Shown here piece after piece: positions 30,283 to 38,905 of a stretch of 64,000 nt of DNA. The DNA comes from Pseudarthrobacter defluvii. GTDB taxonomy: Bacteria; Actinomycetota; Actinomycetes; Actinomycetales; Micrococcaceae. The notes under the pieces are model-generated. The model saw nothing but the letters and a program-made list of their open reading frames with translations. It searched no databases and was not told the origin of the DNA. Both the position numbers and the translations under genes were made by a program. Positions within the stretch are counted from its first letter, which is position 1; each line of letters opens with the position of its first letter. The stretch is taken from the NCBI RefSeq assembly GCF_030323865.1, contig NZ_CP066362.1:4092001-4156000 (forward strand). The letters run 5' to 3'.

Positions 30283-31539
30283 TCAGCCAAAGTTCTCGGC
30301 AGTTGCATAGCCCTTGCCGTTGTACTTCTGCACCACCACCGAGGACACCGCCGGTTGGCCGTCCACCGTGGTGTCCACCGAAGTCCCTTCCAGCATCAGC
30401 GGCGCCTTCAGGTCCTTGATGTCCCGCAGCGCCGTCATAAAGCTGTCCCGCGTGGGCTCCTTCATGTTCTTGAACGCCTGCTCAAGCGTGGCCCCCACCA
30501 TGTAGCTCCACATGCAGTGCGGGAACGCAGGCATGTCCGGGTAGTTCCCGTACTTCTTCAGTTCGTCAAGGAATTTCACGACGTCGGGGTCCTTGGCGAA
30601 TGCCGGGCTCTGGGGGGCTTTGGCAAACGACACGGAGTAGATACCCGGGTAGGCGGCGCCCCCGCCCGGCTCAAGGATCGCCGTTGGGCTGGACGTGTTG
30701 GACGGCAGGAACCAGCTGGGCTTCCAGCCGATCTGCTGTGCCTTCTGGAGTGCCGCGATGGTGAGCGGCGTGATGGACATGGCGTTGAAGAAGACGTCCG
30801 CCCCGGAGGAAGCGAGTTGGGTGAGCTGCGCATCCACCGAGGTGTCGGTGGCCTCGTAGGTCTGCTCCCCCACCACCGAAATGTTGGACGCCCCCTTGAT
30901 CGCGTCCTTGAAGCCCGCCACGTACCCCTTGCCGTAGTCGTCATTCTGCGACAGGATGGCAACTTTATGCTGCGCACCCGACTTCGCCAGGAGCTTTCCG
31001 AAGGCCGCGCCCTCATTCTGGTAAATGGGCACAAAGCCCAATTGCCAAGGGCTCTGCTTCCGGTCGCTGAACAGCGGGTCGCCGGTCATCACCAGCACCT
31101 GCGGGACCTTCTGGCTGATGGCGGCGTCGCGGAACGCCCGGTTGGTGGGCGTTCCCAGGCCGGCGGTGGCAGCAAACACGTTGTCGGACACCATTTGCTG
31201 GAAATTCGCCAGGGACTTTTGCGGGTCGTAGGCGTCGTCATAGGACTTGATGTTCACAGTGCGCGTCTTGCCGTCGCCGAACTTCACGCCCCCTGCGGCG
31301 TTGACGGCACCGAAGTAGGCCGAGACGCCGGCAACGGTGCACTTGCCCGGCCCGGCGGTTGCACCGCTGAGCGGAGTGGTGATCCCAAGCGTGATCGCCG
31401 AGTCAGTGATCCCCGGGGAGGACGCGGATCCTCCGCCCTGCCCGCCGCTGTCGCCCCTGCAACCGGACAGGGAGAGCGCGACGGCGGCCGCCACGGCAAC
31501 GACGCCAAGTACCGCGCGCGGCTTCTTTCTCATCTTCAT
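30283..31539 (-). CDS. ABC transporter substrate-binding lipoprotein (LivJ-type)
   Basis: 418 residues. A signal peptide with lipobox LSLSGC (cysteine near residue 27) is followed by a Ser/Gly-rich linker and a periplasmic-binding fold type I domain (ITLGITTPLSGATAGPG, AILSQNDDYGKGYVAGFKDAI, AMSITPLTIAALQKA). This is the receptor of a hydrophobic-amino-acid-type (HAAT) importer. Members next to aromatic catabolic genes often bind benzoates or cinnamates, so an aromatic acid is a reasonable guess. The ATG overlaps the livM stop by 3-4 bp. It is the last gene of the operon. Confidence 0.9.
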   Translation of the reverse strand: MKMRKKPRAVLGVVAVAAAVALSLSGCRGDSGGQGGGSASSPGITDSAITLGITTPLSGATAGPGKCTVAGVSAYFGAVNAAGGVKFGDGKTRTVNIKSYDDAYDPQKSLANFQQMVSDNVFAATAGLGTPTNRAFRDAAISQKVPQVLVMTGDPLFSDRKQSPWQLGFVPIYQNEGAAFGKLLAKSGAQHKVAILSQNDDYGKGYVAGFKDAIKGASNISVVGEQTYEATDTSVDAQLTQLASSGADVFFNAMSITPLTIAALQKAQQIGWKPSWFLPSNTSSPTAILEPGGGAAYPGIYSVSFAKAPQSPAFAKDPDVVKFLDELKKYGNYPDMPAFPHCMWSYMVGATLEQAFKNMKEPTRDSFMTALRDIKDLKAPLMLEGTSVDTTVDGQPAVSSVVVQKYNGKGYATAENFG

Positions 31540-32624
31540 GGTCCATCTTGCCTCTCTGTTTGTTCGTGTCCCTCCGGCGCAGCATCCGGTACCGGACGAT
31601 GGGCGGGAGCGGTTTGCGGGGAAGTCCCGGGTGCAGTTTGGGCGGTGGAACGGCGCGGGGCGGCACGGCGGGTGAGCCTGCGCACCGCCCGGGGCAGGCT
31701 GACCAGGCCGCCGGGCAGCAGGAACAGCACTGCGAGGAGGATCGCGCCCTGGCTTACGGTGGTGAGGTTGGGATCGATGGCGTTGGTCAGTTGCGGAACG
31801 AAGACGTAGTAGGCCCCGCCCAGAAGCGAACCGGCGATGCTGCCGGCCCCACCGATGACCATGGCGGCCAGGAGGCTGATGGAGTGCCCGAAACTGAGGG
31901 TTTCCGGAGAGGTGTATTGCACTGCTGCCAGGTAGAGGAAGCCGCTGGCGCCGCCGAAAATGGATGCGATGGTGAAGGCCAGGACCTTGGTTCGGTAGGG
32001 CGAGATGCCCATCGAGGCAGCAACAGCCTCATTTTCGCGGACCGCTGCGAAGGCCCGCCCGTACTTGCCGCGGACCAGGCTCCGGGCCAGCAGGAATGCT
32101 CCGGCCGTCACAATCAGCACGATGTAGAACTGCCATTGGTCGTTGGCCAGCCCGGACCAGTCCGGGGCATCGGTGAACCGTGCGGAGATGCCCTGGGAGC
32201 CGCCCGTGAACTCGGAGAGTCGTTTGGCCAGGGGGACGCCGACGATGGGCAGGGCGATGGTCACCATTGCGATGGCCAGGCCGCCGAGGCGTGCGGCCGC
32301 GAGCGCCACCAGCAGCCCCACCACGCCGGCGATGGCGCAGGCCGCTGCGAAGACCAGCAGGATGTTCCAGCCATGGTTGACGCCGTACGCGGTGACGTAG
32401 GCGCCCAGGCCTACGAAGAAGATCTGCCCGAGGTTGACCTGGCCGGTGTATCCCATCACGATGTTCAGGCCCAGCACCGCCACTGCATAGACCCCGATGC
32501 GGACCAGTGTCTGGTTGGCGAACGCCGGCAGGATCAGTGGGGCGACGACCAGCAGAACCGCCGCGAGGGCGGCGAGGGCAAGACGTACCCGCCGTGGGCG
32601 TAAGGTGGCGGCAGCGGTGCTCAT
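31536..32624 (-). CDS. livM: ABC transporter permease (LivM-type)
   Basis: 362 residues with 8-10 hydrophobic segments. The family motif GYTGQVNLGQIFFVGLGAY lies early, and the EAA-like loop AVRENEAVAASMGISPYRTKVLAFTI late. The C-terminal about 45 residues after the last helix are a hydrophilic, Pro/Ala-rich tail (RRAAPRRSTAQTAPGTSP), longer than usual. The start ATG overlaps the livH stop (ATGA). The frame stays open upstream through livH, but homology starts here. Confidence 0.9.
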   Translation of the reverse strand: MSTAAATLRPRRVRLALAALAAVLLVVAPLILPAFANQTLVRIGVYAVAVLGLNIVMGYTGQVNLGQIFFVGLGAYVTAYGVNHGWNILLVFAAACAIAGVVGLLVALAAARLGGLAIAMVTIALPIVGVPLAKRLSEFTGGSQGISARFTDAPDWSGLANDQWQFYIVLIVTAGAFLLARSLVRGKYGRAFAAVRENEAVAASMGISPYRTKVLAFTIASIFGGASGFLYLAAVQYTSPETLSFGHSISLLAAMVIGGAGSIAGSLLGGAYYVFVPQLTNAIDPNLTTVSQGAILLAVLFLLPGGLVSLPRAVRRLTRRAAPRRSTAQTAPGTSPQTAPAHRPVPDAAPEGHEQTERQDGP

Positions 32625-33505
32625 CAGACCCTCACCACGACCTTTCTGCCGAACAGGCCCTGTGGGCGAACGATGAGGATAACGAAGATCAGTGCGAAGG
32701 GCACCGCGATCTTGAGGTCGTGGCCGATGAGGGGGATGTAGACGGCCACCAGGTTCTCCAGGACACCGATCGCCGCCGCGGCCACCACACAGCCGATGGG
32801 GCTGTTCAGGCCGCCCAGGATAACGGCCGCGAGCGCGTAGACCAGGGCGGTGTCCAGCATGCCCGGCGTCAGGGTCAGCTGGGGTGCCACCAGGACTCCG
32901 GCGATGGCGCCGAGGGTCGCCGCGAGCCCCCAGCCCACCATGAGCAGCCGGCCCACGGGGAGGCCGGAGAAAGCGGCCGACGCCGGGTTGTCGGCGACGG
33001 CGCGGAGGGCCAGTCCCAGCTTGGTACGGAGGAAGAGCAGTTGCAGGATCACCATGATGACGACGATGGTCACCGCGGTGGCAAGTGACCTGACGCTTAC
33101 CACCGCCCCCAGTATCTCCACGCTGGTCAGGGGGAAGAGTGACGGAAACGCAAGGTTGTTGTAGCCCCACAGCACCGCGGAGATGCCGGTGACGAGGGTG
33201 AGCAGTCCGATCGTGACCACCACTGCGGTGTCGGGGTCGCCCCGTTCGAAGCGGCGGACCAGGAAACGCTCCACCAGCGCGCCGAGGACGAAGGAAAGCA
33301 CCACGGCGATGAGGATGGCGAGGATCAGGGGCAGGCCGAGTTGAACGAAGACGTAGGCAATATAGGCGGAGAGCACGGCCAGGCCGCCCTGGGCAAAGTT
33401 GATCAGGCCCGTGGCCTGGTTGACCAGCACGATTGCCAGGGCCAGGGCCGCGTAGATGGAACCGGTGGCAAGGCCGTCGACCACGAGTTGGATAAAGGTT
33501 CCCAT
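32624..33505 (-). CDS. livH: ABC transporter permease (LivH-type)
   Basis: 293 residues, eight or so membrane segments. It begins with LVVDGLATGSIYAALALAIVLV and NQATGLINFAQGGLAVL, the LivH signature, and has the coupling loop RAVADNPASAAFSGLPVGRLL. It pairs with LivM to form the membrane channel of the importer. The 6-bp gap to livF and overlap with livM indicate one transcript. Confidence 0.92.
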   Translation of the reverse strand: MGTFIQLVVDGLATGSIYAALALAIVLVNQATGLINFAQGGLAVLSAYIAYVFVQLGLPLILAILIAVVLSFVLGALVERFLVRRFERGDPDTAVVVTIGLLTLVTGISAVLWGYNNLAFPSLFPLTSVEILGAVVSVRSLATAVTIVVIMVILQLLFLRTKLGLALRAVADNPASAAFSGLPVGRLLMVGWGLAATLGAIAGVLVAPQLTLTPGMLDTALVYALAAVILGGLNSPIGCVVAAAAIGVLENLVAVYIPLIGHDLKIAVPFALIFVILIVRPQGLFGRKVVVRV

Positions 33506-33511
33506 GCCCGT

Positions 33512-34222
33512 TCAACCCCCCAGGTAGGCGCGGCGGATCTCGTCCATGCCCTTGAGCTTGGCCGACGTGCCGGTAAGGACGTTGCGGCCTGTTTCCAGGA
33601 CGGTCGCGGTGTCGACCAGTGAGAACGCGAGGTTTGCGTTCTGCTCCACCACCAGCATGGCGATGCCGGACTCGAGCCGCAGCCGGCGGATGGCCTGGTA
33701 TACCGTCTTCGCCGTGCCCGGCGCCAGTCCCAGCGATGCCTCGTCCAACAGCAGCAGCTTGGGCTTGGCCATGAAGGCCCTGCCCACGGCCAGCATTTGC
33801 TGCTCACCGCCGGACAGGGCCGCTGCCCGGGAGCCCACCCGGTCCTGCAATTGCGGAAACAGATCGAGGCAGTAGTCGATATCCGTTTCGATGGCCTTCC
33901 GGTCCCTGCGGAGATAGGCACCCACCAGCAGGTTCTCCCGGACGCTCAGCTGCCCCAGCGTGCCGCGGCCTTCCGGTACATGGGCAATGCCCAAGGCCGC
34001 CACCTGGTCCGACCGGAGGCCCCGGATGTCACGGCCGTCGAACCTGATGGTCCCTCCGGTCCTGACCGTGCCGCTGATGGCCCGCAGGGTAGTGGTCTTG
34101 CCGGCACCGTTCGCACCGAGAATCCCCACCGAGCCGCCCTCCGGAACGCTGAGTGAAACCCCGTCCAGCACCTGCACCGGCCCGTAGGACGCGGTGACGT
34201 CCTTGAGTTCAAGCAGCGTCAT
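33512..34222 (-). CDS. livF: ABC transporter ATPase (LivF-type)
   Basis: 236 residues from ATG 34222; a start ten codons upstream would deepen the overlap with livG. Walker A GANGAGKTT, signature LSGGEQQML, Walker B LLLLDEASLGLAP and the H-loop region (here VVEQNANLAFS) are all intact. The short LivF form ends RRAYLGG. It overlaps the last 14 bp of livG. Confidence 0.93.
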   Translation of the reverse strand: MTLLELKDVTASYGPVQVLDGVSLSVPEGGSVGILGANGAGKTTTLRAISGTVRTGGTIRFDGRDIRGLRSDQVAALGIAHVPEGRGTLGQLSVRENLLVGAYLRRDRKAIETDIDYCLDLFPQLQDRVGSRAAALSGGEQQMLAVGRAFMAKPKLLLLDEASLGLAPGTAKTVYQAIRRLRLESGIAMLVVEQNANLAFSLVDTATVLETGRNVLTGTSAKLKGMDEIRRAYLGG

Positions 34223-34990
34223 CGGCGGCGTCCTTCCCGATGTAAGCCTCAATTACCCGTGGATCGGACTGCGCGTCGGCTGCGGTGCCCGACATCAGCT
34301 TGCGCCCGTGGTCCAGCACTACAACCTGGTCCGTGAGCGCGGAGATCAGTCCCATGTGGTGTTCCACGATGATGATGGTGATGTCCTGCTCCGAGCGCAG
34401 GCGCCTAACTGTTGCGATGAGCTGTTCCACTTCGCCGTGGGACAGTCCAGCTGCAGGCTCGTCGAGCAGGAGGAGTGCGGGCCGTGAAAGGAGCGCCCGC
34501 CACAACTCGATGCCTTTGTGCAGGCCGTGCGAGAGTTCATCGGCCGGCAGCTCCGCCGCCCAGCCCAAACCTCCCCTGCCAAGGAGTTCCAGTGCTTCGG
34601 CGCGGACTTCCCGCTCGGCCCGGACGGTGCGGGGCAACCGGAGCGCCCAGGACACAGGGCCGCCGGGCAGCCGGGTGTGGGCGCCGAGGAGCACGTTCTG
34701 CAGGACTGTTGCGTTCAACTGCAGGGCTGGATGCTGAAAGGTACGGGCCAGGCCCAAGCGGGCCAGCCGGGACGGAGCGCTGCCCGAAACCTCCGTTCCA
34801 TCACCGAAATCGAGCCGGAGCTTGGCTTGTAGTGGCCGCTGATGCAGTTAAACAGGGACGTCTTGCCCGCGCCGTTGGGCCCGACCAGGCCCAGGATGAC
34901 GCCGGGCTCGACGTCGAAGCTGACATCCTGCAGCACTTTGACCCCGCCGAAGTGCAGGTTGACGTCCTTGAGGCTCAGGCTCGCAGCCAC
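34209..34990 (-). pseudogene. livG: ABC transporter ATPase (LivG-type), frameshifted
   Basis: Two frames together make one LivG. From ATG 34990 the first reads MAASLSLKDVNLHFGGVKVL with Walker A GPNGAGKTS and ISGHYKPSSGSIS, then leaves the family. The second frame continues FGDGTEVSGSAPSRLARLG, LARTFQHPALQLNATVLQNV, the signature LSHGLHKGIELWRALL, Walker B LLLLDEPAAGLS and the H-loop VEHHMGL. They join if one T is restored in the run read as ATTTC (plus strand 34806-34810). As written, the protein would end in 91 residues and lack Walker B. All other liv genes are intact, so either the transporter was recently inactivated or this is a base-calling error in a homopolymer. Confidence 0.85.
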
Positions 34991-35054
34991 CCTGTACCTT
35001 CCTGTCGCATCATCGCTAGGAATGGATGCAGCCGTTCAGTACTGCACGAGACCG

Positions 35055-35083
35055 ACGCTACGGATCGCCCACGAAATTGTCAA
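35055..35083 (-). promoter_or_regulatory. Promoter of the liv operon
   Basis: On the minus strand TTGACA (35078-35083), a 17-bp spacer and TAGCGT (35055-35060), a consensus -35 with a TAnnnT -10. It lies 65 bp upstream of the livG start, in the short gap after the MoaD-like gene. Confidence 0.65.
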
Positions 35084-35156
35084 CGATTTTGGCTCGAACT
35101 TCCGGTACCCGAGGAAGCGCGCCAGCCAAAGCGCGTGTTCGTGCGGGGGTGGCCGG

Positions 35157-35444
35157 TCAGCCGCCGGCGACGGACTGGATCACCAGGACCTCCTGGCCGG
35201 GCATCACCTCGGTATCCAGTCCCCGCAGCCGCCGTACCTCATCGCCGTCGACATAGATGTTGACGAACCTTCGGAGCGCGCCGGTCTCATCGCGCAACCG
35301 CCGGCCCAGCACCGCATAGTCAGAGGCCACCGCATCGAGCAGGCTTGCCACCGTCACCGGTCCGTCAGCGGGCGTAGTCAGGACGGACTGCCCCCCGGCC
35401 AGGGGCTGCAGGACGCTCGGGAGCAGCACCGAGATTTCAGGCAC
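35157..35444 (-). CDS. MoaD/ThiS-family ubiquitin-like protein
   Basis: 95 residues from GTG 35444, which overlaps the stop of the propeller gene by 8 bp; the frame is open further upstream but then only shadows that gene. The beta-grasp pattern (ISVLLPSVLQPLAGGQSVLTT, VNIYVDGDEVRRL) ends in SVAGG, the diglycine tail that is adenylated or thiocarboxylated in sulfur carriers. No moaE, thiG, thiF or E1-like gene is near. It could supply sulfur to an unknown pathway or act as a protein modifier. Confidence 0.8.
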   Translation of the reverse strand: MPEISVLLPSVLQPLAGGQSVLTTPADGPVTVASLLDAVASDYAVLGRRLRDETGALRRFVNIYVDGDEVRRLRGLDTEVMPGQEVLVIQSVAGG

Positions 35445-36537
35445 CGGCCACCGCTGCCGCGCGGACGCACAGGACGTCCGGCAGGTGGGCGGCCACCTCC
35501 ATAAACGTCTCGCCCTCGTCAGCACTCGCGTAGACGGTTCCGCCCCGCGTGCCGAAGTACACCCCGGCAGGTTCGGCGGTGTCCACCGACGCCGCGTCCC
35601 GGAGGACGCTGTTGTATTCATGCTCCGGAAGCCCGCTGCTGAGGCGCTTCCAGGTGTTCCCGGCGTCGTCGGTGCGGTGGACGGCGAGCCTCCCGTCAGG
35701 AGGGATGCGTTCGCCGTCGGCCTTCAGCGGTACCACCCAGGCGGTGCCGTCGCGGCGGGGATGGGTCAGCATGACGAAGCCGAAGTCCGCAGGCAGCCCC
35801 TCGGCGATGGAGTTCCAGCTGTCCGCGTTGTCGTCCGTCCGATACACGCCGTGGTGGTTCTGCGCGTAGAGCCGGCCTTCGACGGCGGCATCCGCGGCGA
35901 TCTTGTGCACGCACTGGCCGAATTCCGGATTGGGGTCCGGCATGAAGTAGGCCGAGATCCCCTTGTTGCGCGCTTCCCAGGAGGTGCCGCCGTCGGCCGA
36001 GCGGTAAACGCCGCCGGTGCTCATGGCGACGTGGACGGTCTCACCCGAGGGGTTCACCACGATGGAATGCGCTGCCGCCCCGCCGTAGCCGGCCCCCCAT
36101 TCACTGTGATGCGGGTGGTCCCACAGGCCTCGATTCAACTCGAAGTGCTCCCCGCCATCCGTGGACTTCCAGAGCGAGATGGGTTCAGCGCCGGCCCACA
36201 CAACACCCGGGCGGGACTCGGCGTCCGGGTAAATCTGCCACACACGCTCAAGTGCTGCGCCGGTATCTTCCGGGAACTTGATGGCACCCTGTTCCGGCTC
36301 CGTCCAAGTGGCGCCGAGGTCATCAGAATGGGCAACCGTGGGACCCCAATGCGGGCTGCGCACGCCCACCAGGATGCGGGTGCGGCCCTCCCTGGTATCG
36401 ATCCCGATGCTGGGAATCTCCGACATGAGAAAATGCGGGCCGGAGAAGGACCAGTCCCGCCGATCCTTGCTCGTGGCCAGCCAGAGGCCTTTTTTAGTTC
36501 CGATTGCCAGGACAAATGATTCTGCCGCCGTTGCCAT
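35437..36537 (-). CDS. BNR/Asp-box beta-propeller protein (sialidase-like fold)
   Basis: 366 residues from ATG 36537 (MATAAESFVLAIGTKKGLW); ATG 36546 is possible. At least six Asp-box repeats of the S-x-D-x-G-x-T-W type are seen: SDDLGATW, STDGGEHF, SADGGTSW, TDDNADSW, TDDAGNTW and SADEGETF. These mark a six- or seven-bladed propeller. The sialidase catalytic Arg triad and FRIP motif are not evident, so exo-sialidase activity is unlikely. No signal peptide, so it is probably cytosolic. Translational overlap with the ubiquitin-like gene implies a shared function. Confidence 0.82.
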   Translation of the reverse strand: MATAAESFVLAIGTKKGLWLATSKDRRDWSFSGPHFLMSEIPSIGIDTREGRTRILVGVRSPHWGPTVAHSDDLGATWTEPEQGAIKFPEDTGAALERVWQIYPDAESRPGVVWAGAEPISLWKSTDGGEHFELNRGLWDHPHHSEWGAGYGGAAAHSIVVNPSGETVHVAMSTGGVYRSADGGTSWEARNKGISAYFMPDPNPEFGQCVHKIAADAAVEGRLYAQNHHGVYRTDDNADSWNSIAEGLPADFGFVMLTHPRRDGTAWVVPLKADGERIPPDGRLAVHRTDDAGNTWKRLSSGLPEHEYNSVLRDAASVDTAEPAGVYFGTRGGTVYASADEGETFMEVAAHLPDVLCVRAAAVAGA

Positions 36538-36615
36538 GCGGACCATGCAACCACCGGAAGGGCAGCAGCGCAACGGTTTTCAGCCCCGCAACTCCCACTC
36601 CCGGGCAGGTGGGGG

Positions 36616-36816
36616 TCAGTCCACGAACTCCGACTGCGTCTCGATGAAGTCCCAGTCCGCCGGGTTCAGCACGGCGGCCGGGTTGCCCGGGTGGGGACCT
36701 CCCGCCTCGGCGATGCCCTGAAGCACCGGAAGCGGCAGTTCGTCCGCCCGAAGGTTTTGCCGCAGCCACTCCTTGCTGGCGAGATCCAGGTCCAGCCACC
36801 ACATGAAGATCTCCAC
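36616..36816 (-). CDS. Small conserved protein of unknown function
   Basis: 66 residues from GTG 36816 behind AGGGAGGGGG. Sequence is acidic with tryptophans (MWWLDLDLASKEWLRQNL, NPADWDFIETQSEF) and has no membrane segment. It lies 78 bp upstream of the propeller gene on the same strand and is probably the first gene of a three-gene transcript with it and the MoaD-like gene. No family recognised. Confidence 0.65.
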   Translation of the reverse strand: MEIFMWWLDLDLASKEWLRQNLRADELPLPVLQGIAEAGGPHPGNPAAVLNPADWDFIETQSEFVD

Positions 36817-37094
36817 GATTCCCCCTCCCTGACGCTTAAAACGTTAGGCACAGTCGGAGGGGCAGACAAGGTGCCGGCATCGAAACAGGTGGGGGCCCGG
36901 CAGTGTTTCGGGTACCCGCAGGTAACTTGGCCACCAAGGGGCTGAAAAAGACGAGTACCCCCTACTGGCGACCGCCTCCTGCAGGTCCTCCTAGCCTGAA
37001 ACCTCAAAGCAAGCTGACCGTGCTGCTGGGGCATACGGCGCAACCGCTGGTCCGTCCCCGCCATGGCCCGTTTCTCAAACAGATGGGGAAAAAG

Positions 37095-37892
37095 ATGAAA
37101 CGCACCTTAGCCACACTGGGGGTGGTGGGGCTCGGCCTCCTCAGCCTCACAGCGCCTGCCATAGCCGCCCCTGACCAGGTGGTGGCCTGCCACTGGGACG
37201 GAAAGACCCTCACGCAGATGTCATTCAACGCCAACGGGACCGGCGGCCACGACCAGCACCCTGATGACATCATTCCTCCAACCACCAAACTGCCGGAGGG
37301 AAAGAACTGGACCAACGAGGGAAAGCTTCGATACGTCAACGAGTGTGGTGCGACGCTGCCGCCCGGCGAAGTGATTGACCCGCCCGTTGTGGTGGATCCT
37401 CCTGCCACAACTCCGGCAACACCGCCTGCCGAGCAGCCGCCCGTCGTCGTCGATCCTCCCGTGACGCCGCCGCCCACCGTCGATCCTCCCGTGACGCCGC
37501 CGCCCACCGTCGATCCTCCCGTGACGCCGCCGCCCACCGAGAAGCCAACCGTCGTTGACCAGCCCGTAGTGCAGCCACCCGCCGTCGTCGACCCACCCGC
37601 GGTGGAACCGCCCGCGGCACAACCCCCAACCGTGCAGGCGCCTGAGGTGAAGTCACCGGTTGTGGTGGCCCAGGTCCCTGTACAGCCCGCGCCTGCCAAG
37701 CACGTTGCCGCGGCACCGAAGGCCGCGCCCGCGCCCGTCAGTGTGGGCACCAACCAGGGCTACAACGCCCAGACCGCGGTGGGAGCTTCCGACGGCGGAC
37801 AGGGCTGGCTGGCAGGGGTGGGAGCCCTTGCTGCGGCAGGCGCAGCCGTGGCAGCCCGCCGCCGGTCGCGTCCGTTGAACGACGCCGGGTAA
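37095..37892 (+). CDS. Secreted Pro-rich surface protein, probable sortase substrate
   Basis: 265 residues from ATG 37095 (GGGG six bases before; ATG 37083 also possible). Signal peptide LGVVGLGLLSLTAPAIAA, cleaved near residue 25. The mature N-terminus has two cysteines and a GHDQHPDDIIPP segment of the kind seen in actinobacterial secreted proteins with CH...H..DIIPP. A long Pro/Val region includes three VDPPVTPPPT repeats. The C-terminus is built like a sorting signal: NQGYNAQTAVG (about 220-230), a hydrophobic segment WLAGVGALAAAGAAVAA and a basic tail RRRSRP. There is no LPxTG. A class F sortase gene lies 111 bp downstream. Confidence 0.8.
   Translation: MKRTLATLGVVGLGLLSLTAPAIAAPDQVVACHWDGKTLTQMSFNANGTGGHDQHPDDIIPPTTKLPEGKNWTNEGKLRYVNECGATLPPGEVIDPPVVVDPPATTPATPPAEQPPVVVDPPVTPPPTVDPPVTPPPTVDPPVTPPPTEKPTVVDQPVVQPPAVVDPPAVEPPAAQPPTVQAPEVKSPVVVAQVPVQPAPAKHVAAAPKAAPAPVSVGTNQGYNAQTAVGASDGGQGWLAGVGALAAAGAAVAARRRSRPLNDAG
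37449..37538 (+). repeat. Three identical 30-bp tandem repeats
   Basis: Units 37449-37478, 37479-37508 and 37509-37538 are identical at the DNA level and each encodes ten residues, VDPPVTPPPT in phase. Perfect identity suggests recent copy-number change; such repeats set the length of the wall-spanning stalk. Confidence 0.9.
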
Positions 37893-37925
37893 CCGCAATC
37901 CGCCACAAACCCGTGGCCCCCTGAC

Positions 37926-37966
37926 AAGGAAGGCGTCCCGCCAGTGCCCGGCGGGACGCCTTCCTT
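37926..37966 (+). terminator. Hairpin terminator after the surface-protein gene
   Basis: 17-bp perfect stem AAGGAAGGCGTCCCGCC (37926-37942 with 37950-37966), 7-nt loop. It stands 33 bp after the surface-protein stop and 37 bp before the sortase start, so the two genes may have separate transcripts or be linked by read-through. Confidence 0.8.
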
Positions 37967-38003
37967 CCAATCCAGCCAATCCCGCTAACCACCGAGGAGT
38001 GCC

Positions 38004-38816
38004 ATGCGACAAGACCGGAGCCGGCACGCGGCACCCAGGCGCCACACTTGGCGGCGCGACTGGCGGACATCGAACCGGGGCGACCTCGCCATCCTCTTCT
38101 GCGGTGTCCTCACTTTCCTGTCGTTCACCGTTGGTGCTCCGCTTTTCCACCCGGCACCGCCGCTGTCCGTGGGGAATGGTCCTGCGGCCGCTGTGATCAT
38201 TGCCGGTGGCGCAGCGTCCCCCACCCACACTTCGCCGGCACCTGCCTCGGCCGGCGGAGCTCCCATCGCCGGGACGGGCGTTCCTGCCGCAGTCGCCCCA
38301 GCGGATCCAACCGCAGCCGCCCAAACCTCCGGCGTGGAGCCGACAATAGCTGCGGCAGGACCGGCCCTTCCGGCAGCTGCACAACCCCTCCGCATCAGGT
38401 ATCCATCCGCAGCGTTCGACGTCCCCGTCCACCCCCTGGACCTGGATGGGGAAGCCCAGTCCAGCCGGACAATTGAACCCCCTGCCACCAAGGATGGTTA
38501 CTGGCTGACGCCGTTCGGCATTCCGGGCAGTGGTTCGAACAACACCACCTACGTCATCGGCCACAGCTGGGAAGGCGCGGATGCCCCCTTCAACCACCTC
38601 AGTTCAGCGGCAGCCGTTGGCGACCGCTTCGATGTCGAAACCGCTGCCGGAACCATCAGCTACCGGGTGGAGAGCATCAAGACGTTCGTGAAATCCGGTC
38701 TCAAGGACAGCCCCGTGTGGGACATGGTGCCCAACCGGCTGGTCCTCATCAGCTGCTACACCGAGGACCCTTGGGGCAAAAACGTTGTGGTCACTGCATA
38801 CCCTGCCGTTTCCTAG
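38004..38816 (+). CDS. Class F sortase
   Basis: 270 residues from ATG 38004 after GAGGAG. One membrane segment near the N-terminus (LAILFCGVLTFLSFTVGA, about 28-45), an Ala/Pro-rich stalk to about 125, then the sortase barrel. Catalytic histidine H187 in YVIGHSW and cysteine C251 in LVLISCYTEDPWGKN match class F enzymes. It is extracellular and membrane-anchored and should join the C-terminus of its substrate to the cell wall. The protein encoded just upstream is the obvious candidate substrate. Confidence 0.88.
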   Translation: MRQDRSRHAAPRRHTWRRDWRTSNRGDLAILFCGVLTFLSFTVGAPLFHPAPPLSVGNGPAAAVIIAGGAASPTHTSPAPASAGGAPIAGTGVPAAVAPADPTAAAQTSGVEPTIAAAGPALPAAAQPLRIRYPSAAFDVPVHPLDLDGEAQSSRTIEPPATKDGYWLTPFGIPGSGSNNTTYVIGHSWEGADAPFNHLSSAAAVGDRFDVETAAGTISYRVESIKTFVKSGLKDSPVWDMVPNRLVLISCYTEDPWGKNVVVTAYPAVS

Positions 38817-38905
38817 CGCTCCGCGCCAGGCACTCGAGGACCTTCAAAATCTTCCAGGCCGAACGTACCTGTTCGCACCCCTTCACCGGGCGGACAATGG
38901 GCCGC

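Noticed and set aside
35437..36537. Annotation of the propeller as an exo-alpha-sialidase
   Set aside because: Asp boxes define only the fold; no FRIP motif or Arg triad and no signal peptide are seen.
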